Below are positions 14,536 through 17,333 of a stretch of 17,333 bases of DNA, piece by piece (within the stretch, counting starts at the first letter, position 1; each line of letters begins with the position of its first letter). This DNA is from Anaerolineae bacterium (GTDB lineage Bacteria > Chloroflexota > Anaerolineae > B4-G1). Location: NCBI GenBank assembly GCA_030612185.1, contig JAUWOI010000031.1:1-17333 (forward strand), written 5' to 3'. Position numbers and translations under genes: made by a program. The notes under the pieces are model-generated. The model did not search any database, was not told the origin of the DNA, and saw only the letters and a list, made by a program, of their open reading frames with translations.

Positions 14536-15510
14536 TTACTGACTCGGACCCTGCTCCCAAGGCGGTCTTGGGATATTTTCAAAAAAGATAGGATTGCTCC
14601 AGGCCCAGCGGCACTGAGTGTCCTGGCACGCCACCCGCACGTACCGCAGCAATCTATCGCTCCCCGAATGTCTCTCTCCCAGCGTATAGCTGGCCTCGGT
14701 CAACGTTTCACCGGGCGGCGCGACAACCCGGTGACAGAACGGCCCATTGCCGATGAAGTCGACCGCTACCGCCGGAGAGCAGCGCACGTGTATCTGGCCG
14801 TCCTCCAGTCGCAGGTCGTGGATCTGGGGGCCACTGCTGGCGTAGAAGTGTCCCTGTTCGAGCGCATCGAGGATTGCCTCTTGGGTCAGTTCAGCCGCCT
14901 TGACCCAGACCCAGCCCAGGCCGGCGTCGGAACGGCCGGGCCACCAGTGGCAGTCATCCGCGCCTAGCCCCCACAGCCGGCGGCCAGCCGCCAGTAAATC
15001 GTCCCAGTGCACGACCGAAAGTCCCTTGCAGTCCCACACCTCGCAAGCGCCGTTCCAGATCTCCACGCCGAAGCAGCCCTCCATGTCCAGCAGATCCTTG
15101 GACATCTCACCTGACCAGTAAGGGTGAGCCAGGAACACCAGTGCACCCGCCGCCCGTAGGCTATTGATCATTTCCTGCATATTGACGACCGTTTCCAGCA
15201 CAGAAGGGTCACCCTCGTAACAACTTAGGTCAGGCGGCCTCTCGAACCCCAAGCCGATCAGGTGGTACAACCCTATCGCCGGGTCTATGCCGTCCGCCTC
15301 GATACCACTGAGTAAGATGAAATCGTCCGCCACCGACCGAGCCTCCGACAGAACGCGATGGTCGGTCAGGGCCAGGAAGTGATAACTTCGGCTCCGATAC
15401 CAGTCAATGACCTCCTCCGGTGTGAGCAGGCCGTCAGAGGCGGTACTATGCGTGTGCAGATTGCCTTTGAACCAATGGCCTTGTAGGGCGAAGGGGTTGG
15501 CGAAATGCAC
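14536..15510 (-). CDS. PHP-domain metal-dependent phosphoesterase-like protein
   Basis: The protein carries PHP motif 1 NLHTHSTASDG (H19, H21, D26), motif 2 ALTDHR (D50, H51), a later LAHPYW and GADDCHWW with further possible metal ligands. It is 324 residues from GTG 15510. That start is preferred because AGGAG lies 8 to 9 bases upstream and because the family typically begins just before NPF.L.G.WFKGNLHTH. The frame stays open up to GTG 15762, but the extra stretch is unlike any PHP protein and overlaps the remnant of another gene. PHP proteins hydrolyse phosphoesters with a trinuclear metal site. It is coupled to the YitT gene by a one-base gap. The substrate is unknown. Confidence 0.88.
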   Translation of the reverse strand: MHFANPFALQGHWFKGNLHTHSTASDGLLTPEEVIDWYRSRSYHFLALTDHRVLSEARSVADDFILLSGIEADGIDPAIGLYHLIGLGFERPPDLSCYEGDPSVLETVVNMQEMINSLRAAGALVFLAHPYWSGEMSKDLLDMEGCFGVEIWNGACEVWDCKGLSVVHWDDLLAAGRRLWGLGADDCHWWPGRSDAGLGWVWVKAAELTQEAILDALEQGHFYASSGPQIHDLRLEDGQIHVRCSPAVAVDFIGNGPFCHRVVAPPGETLTEASYTLGERHSGSDRLLRYVRVACQDTQCRWAWSNPIFFENIPRPPWEQGPSQ

Positions 15511-15537
15511 GTAATGAATCTCCTGAACAAGTCGAGA

Positions 15538-15556
15538 GGAGAGAAGGAATCTCTCC
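15538..15556. repeat. Short inverted repeat upstream of the PHP gene
   Basis: GGAGAGA (15538-15544) and TCTCTCC (15550-15556) can form a 7-bp stem with a 5-base loop. It lies about 28 bases before the PHP start and could affect its translation. No T-run follows on either side. Confidence 0.4.
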
Positions 15557-15637
15557 CCCCTCTGACCTGGCGTTGAGAACGCAGCCTCTGACTTATCTGG
15601 GGCTTGAAGCCTCATGTTTACTGACCCAGCGCCTCGT

Positions 15638-15772
15638 TCAGTCTGTCCTTTGGAACATCGGGCTGCCAGCGCAAGTTGCCCCACGACTGACCATTTGGGA
15701 TGCTTGAGCCAGGGGGATTCGGTCCGCTTCCTGGTGGTCCAACGCGCACTGGACGCGATCACGGGAATTCAT
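15638..15772 (-). pseudogene. N-terminal remnant of a uroporphyrinogen-decarboxylase-family gene
   Basis: A 44-codon frame starts at ATG 15772 with GAGAGG upstream and ends at TGA 15638. It begins MNSRDRVQCALDHQEADRIP, matching the standard family opening (RERVLxALxHxEPDRVP) of URO-D-type proteins (HemE, MtaA/MtbA methylcobamide:coenzyme M methyltransferase-like). A full member has about 340-380 residues, so nearly all the gene is lost. Family members often work with MttB-type methyltransferases, so the loss is notable. The next frame over (ending at TAA 15618) has a protein-like tail, PDVPKDRLNEALGQ, that could be the rest of the same broken gene, but I cannot show this. The fragment may be non-functional. 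Confidence 0.65.
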
Positions 15773-15843
15773 GCCTCAGCCTCTCACGTGATATCTGATC
15801 GTCCGGCGACAAGCAACCCCCTCTGCGCCAATGGGGAGCGCGT

Positions 15844-16884
15844 TCAATCCACTACCGACGCCAGTACTGTGCCCTCAGGTATCTTGCTGCTGCCCTCGTC
15901 GTCGGCCAGGTGGCAGGCAACCAGGTGTCCAGGATGTATCTCCCGGAAATCCGGCACCACCGCGACGCACTTTTCTGTCACCAACGGGCAGCGGGGATGG
16001 AACACACAGCCTGAGGGCGGGTTGGCCGGGCTGGGCGGCTCTCCCTTCAGGATAAAGCGCCGCCGTCTCCGTTCGAGTTTGGGGTTGGGCACCGGCACCG
16101 CCGAGTTAAGCGATTGCGTATAGGGGTGCAGGGGGTAGTCGAACAGAGTGTTCCGGTCGGTTAGTTCCATGATCCTGCCCAGGTACATGACCGCTATCCG
16201 GTGCGAGATGTGCTTCACCATGCTCAGGTCGTGGGCGATGAAGAGATACGTCAGGCCCAATTGTTCCTGCAGGTCTTGCATCAGGTTCACCACCTGGGCC
16301 TGGATAGACACGTCCAGCGCCGAGATAGGCTCGTCGCAGACGATAAAGTCGGGGTTCAGCGCGAGCGCCCGCGCGATGCCGATGCGCTGCCTCTGGCCGC
16401 CGGAGAACTCGTGCGGGAAGCGGCGCACGTAGCCCGGATCCATGCCCACCAGTTCCAGCAGTTCCGCCACCCGCTCTTTCAACTCCGTGCTGCCCTTCTT
16501 CATCACGCCATGGATGATTAAGGGTTCGCCGATGATTTTTCCGACCGAGTGACGCGGGTTGAGCGTGGCGTAGGGGTCCTGGAAAATCATCTGCATCCTT
16601 GGGCGCAACATCCGTAACTCCTCGGCGCCCACCTGCGTCAAGTCATCATCCTCAAAAAACACCTGCCCCGACGTAGGCTTGTGCAATTGCAGGATGGCCC
16701 GCCCGGCGGTGGATTTGCCGCAGCCACTCTCGCCCACCAGCCCCAGCGTTTCGCCCTGTTTGATCTCAAACGAAATGCCGTCCACTGCCTTCACCGCGCC
16801 TACCTGGCGGCCCAGCAGACCCCCGGTGATCGGAAAGTGCTTTTTGAGATTCTGTACCCGCACCAGCACATCATTCTCAACCAT
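15844..16884 (-). CDS. oppF: Oligopeptide/dipeptide-type ABC transporter ATP-binding protein (OppF/DppF-like)
   Basis: The 346-residue ATPase has Walker [10 protein letters not shown] (51-59), Q-loop Gln102, signature FSGGQRQR (160-167), Walker B FIVCDEP (180-186), D-loop SALD and switch His218 in AHDLSMVKH. The C-terminal oligo_HPY domain has four conserved cysteines ([11 protein letters not shown] and VAC), which in this family can hold an iron-sulfur cluster. Sequence and order (second ATPase, after an OppD-like gene) fit OppF/DppF. It powers import of peptides or other solutes through membrane subunits that lie outside the window. GAAAGGGGG precedes ATG 16884, and the gene overlaps the end of the upstream one by 8 bp. 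The symbol is by similarity only; the substrate is not determined. Confidence 0.93.
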   Translation of the reverse strand: MVENDVLVRVQNLKKHFPITGGLLGRQVGAVKAVDGISFEIKQGETLGLVGESGCGKSTAGRAILQLHKPTSGQVFFEDDDLTQVGAEELRMLRPRMQMIFQDPYATLNPRHSVGKIIGEPLIIHGVMKKGSTELKERVAELLELVGMDPGYVRRFPHEFSGGQRQRIGIARALALNPDFIVCDEPISALDVSIQAQVVNLMQDLQEQLGLTYLFIAHDLSMVKHISHRIAVMYLGRIMELTDRNTLFDYPLHPYTQSLNSAVPVPNPKLERRRRRFILKGEPPSPANPPSGCVFHPRCPLVTEKCVAVVPDFREIHPGHLVACHLADDEGSSKIPEGTVLASVVD

Positions 16885-17333
16885 CTCGCGGTCCCCCTTT
16901 CTCCATGTCGTAGAAACAAGCCGCCTGGTGCCGTACGCCCACCGCTATCAAGGGTGGGATTTCCTCCCAACAGCGATCAAAGGCATAGTCGCAGCGCCAC
17001 GCAAAGGGGCAGTTTTTCAGCGGTATCAGCAGGTCCGGCGGGGTGCCCCTGATGCTCACCAGCCGTTTGGATTCCCTGGTATCCAGACGGGGCAAAGCGC
17101 CGAGCAACCCGAGGGTGTAGGGATGCTGGGGGCGTTCGTACAGATCGTCCACCAGCGCGATTTCGGCCGGCCGCCCGCCGTACATGACCAGCACCCGCTC
17201 GGCTACCCCCGCCACGACGCCCAGGTCGTGGGTGATCCAGATCACCGCCACGCCGAGCATCTCCCGCCACCGTCTGAACCGGTCCACCATCTGCGCCTGG
17301 CCTGTCCCGTGCCGGGCGGTGGGTGGCTCCTCG
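16877..17333 (-). CDS. oppD: Oligopeptide-type ABC transporter ATP-binding protein (OppD/DppD-like), N-terminus beyond window
   Basis: Only the C-terminal part is visible; the frame runs to the right edge without a start. It reads from Walker B/D-loop into the H-motif [13 protein letters not shown], then [29 protein letters not shown] and the cysteine-rich oligo_HPY end ([13 protein letters not shown]). That is the typical OppD/DppD tail with four cysteines. At the extreme edge the D-loop region reads [14 protein letters not shown] where the family has DEPTTALD.T.QAQ, so it is unusual or contains sequencing error. It overlaps the following ATPase gene by 8 bp, a coupled pair. Confidence 0.88.
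   Translation of the reverse strand, partial: EEPPTARHGTGQAQMVDRFRRWREMLGVAVIWITHDLGVVAGVAERVLVMYGGRPAEIALVDDLYERPQHPYTLGLLGALPRLDTRESKRLVSIRGTPPDLLIPLKNCPFAWRCDYAFDRCWEEIPPLIAVGVRHQAACFYDMEKGGPRDG

Noticed and set aside
15511..15762. 84-residue N-terminal extension of the PHP protein to GTG 15762
   Set aside because: It has no ribosome site at 15762, does not look like PHP proteins, and overlaps a recognisable remnant in another frame. GTG 15510 has a good ribosome site.
1..17333. CRISPR array, tRNA or rRNA genes, transposase
   Set aside because: No regularly spaced repeats, no recognisable tRNA or rRNA sequence, and no transposase-like open frame were seen on either strand.

Overview
The window is GC-rich bacterial DNA of the kind seen in environmental Chloroflexota, probably Anaerolineae-like. 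That placement is an inference from gene content, short dispersed palindromic repeats and the style of the PHP and MttB-family proteins; no rRNA, tRNA or other phylogenetic marker is present. Most genes lie on the minus strand. A three-gene block at 2879-6804 (DeoR-type regulator, metallophosphoesterase, APC permease) is on the plus strand.

Layout, left to right. (1) 1-765: an MttB-family (trimethylamine methyltransferase-like) gene that runs off the left edge. (2) 1047-2692: a nucleotidyltransferase-fold protein followed by a four-CBS-domain protein, both on the minus strand. (3) 2693-2878: a compact divergent promoter whose palindromic TTGCAA serves as the -35 box in both directions; a related copy sits at 861-930 in front of the first MttB gene. 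(4) 2879-6804: DeoR regulator, metallophosphoesterase and a large APC permease, closed by a strong intrinsic terminator at 6927-6965. (5) 11671 down to 7018: an apparent minus-strand operon of a GntR/HutC regulator, two MttB-family genes and a HAD-like protein. It starts from a good sigma-70 promoter that carries a HutC-type operator at the start site. (6) 13519-11857: an AT-richer pair, an APH-fold kinase and a NUDIX protein. (7) 17333 down to 13632: two oligopeptide-type ABC ATPases, a broken uroporphyrinogen-decarboxylase-family fragment, a PHP-domain protein and a YitT-family membrane protein.

The common theme is probably uptake and demethylation or catabolism of small organic compounds. 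Three MttB paralogues, none with an in-frame stop where a pyrrolysine would be read in the parts visible, suggest non-pyrrolysine methyltransferases of the glycine-betaine (MtgB) type. No corrinoid protein gene is visible, and the only trace of a MtaA/HemE-like partner is the broken fragment at 15638-15772. Substrates cannot be read from the sequence.

The less expected material is short: paired divergent promoter modules, a 24-bp repeat inserted in frame in an MttB gene and nested inside another copy elsewhere, a perfect 15-bp hairpin between two MttB genes, and enzymes with changed key residues (HAD, NUDIX). I did not find a clearly new multi-gene system.
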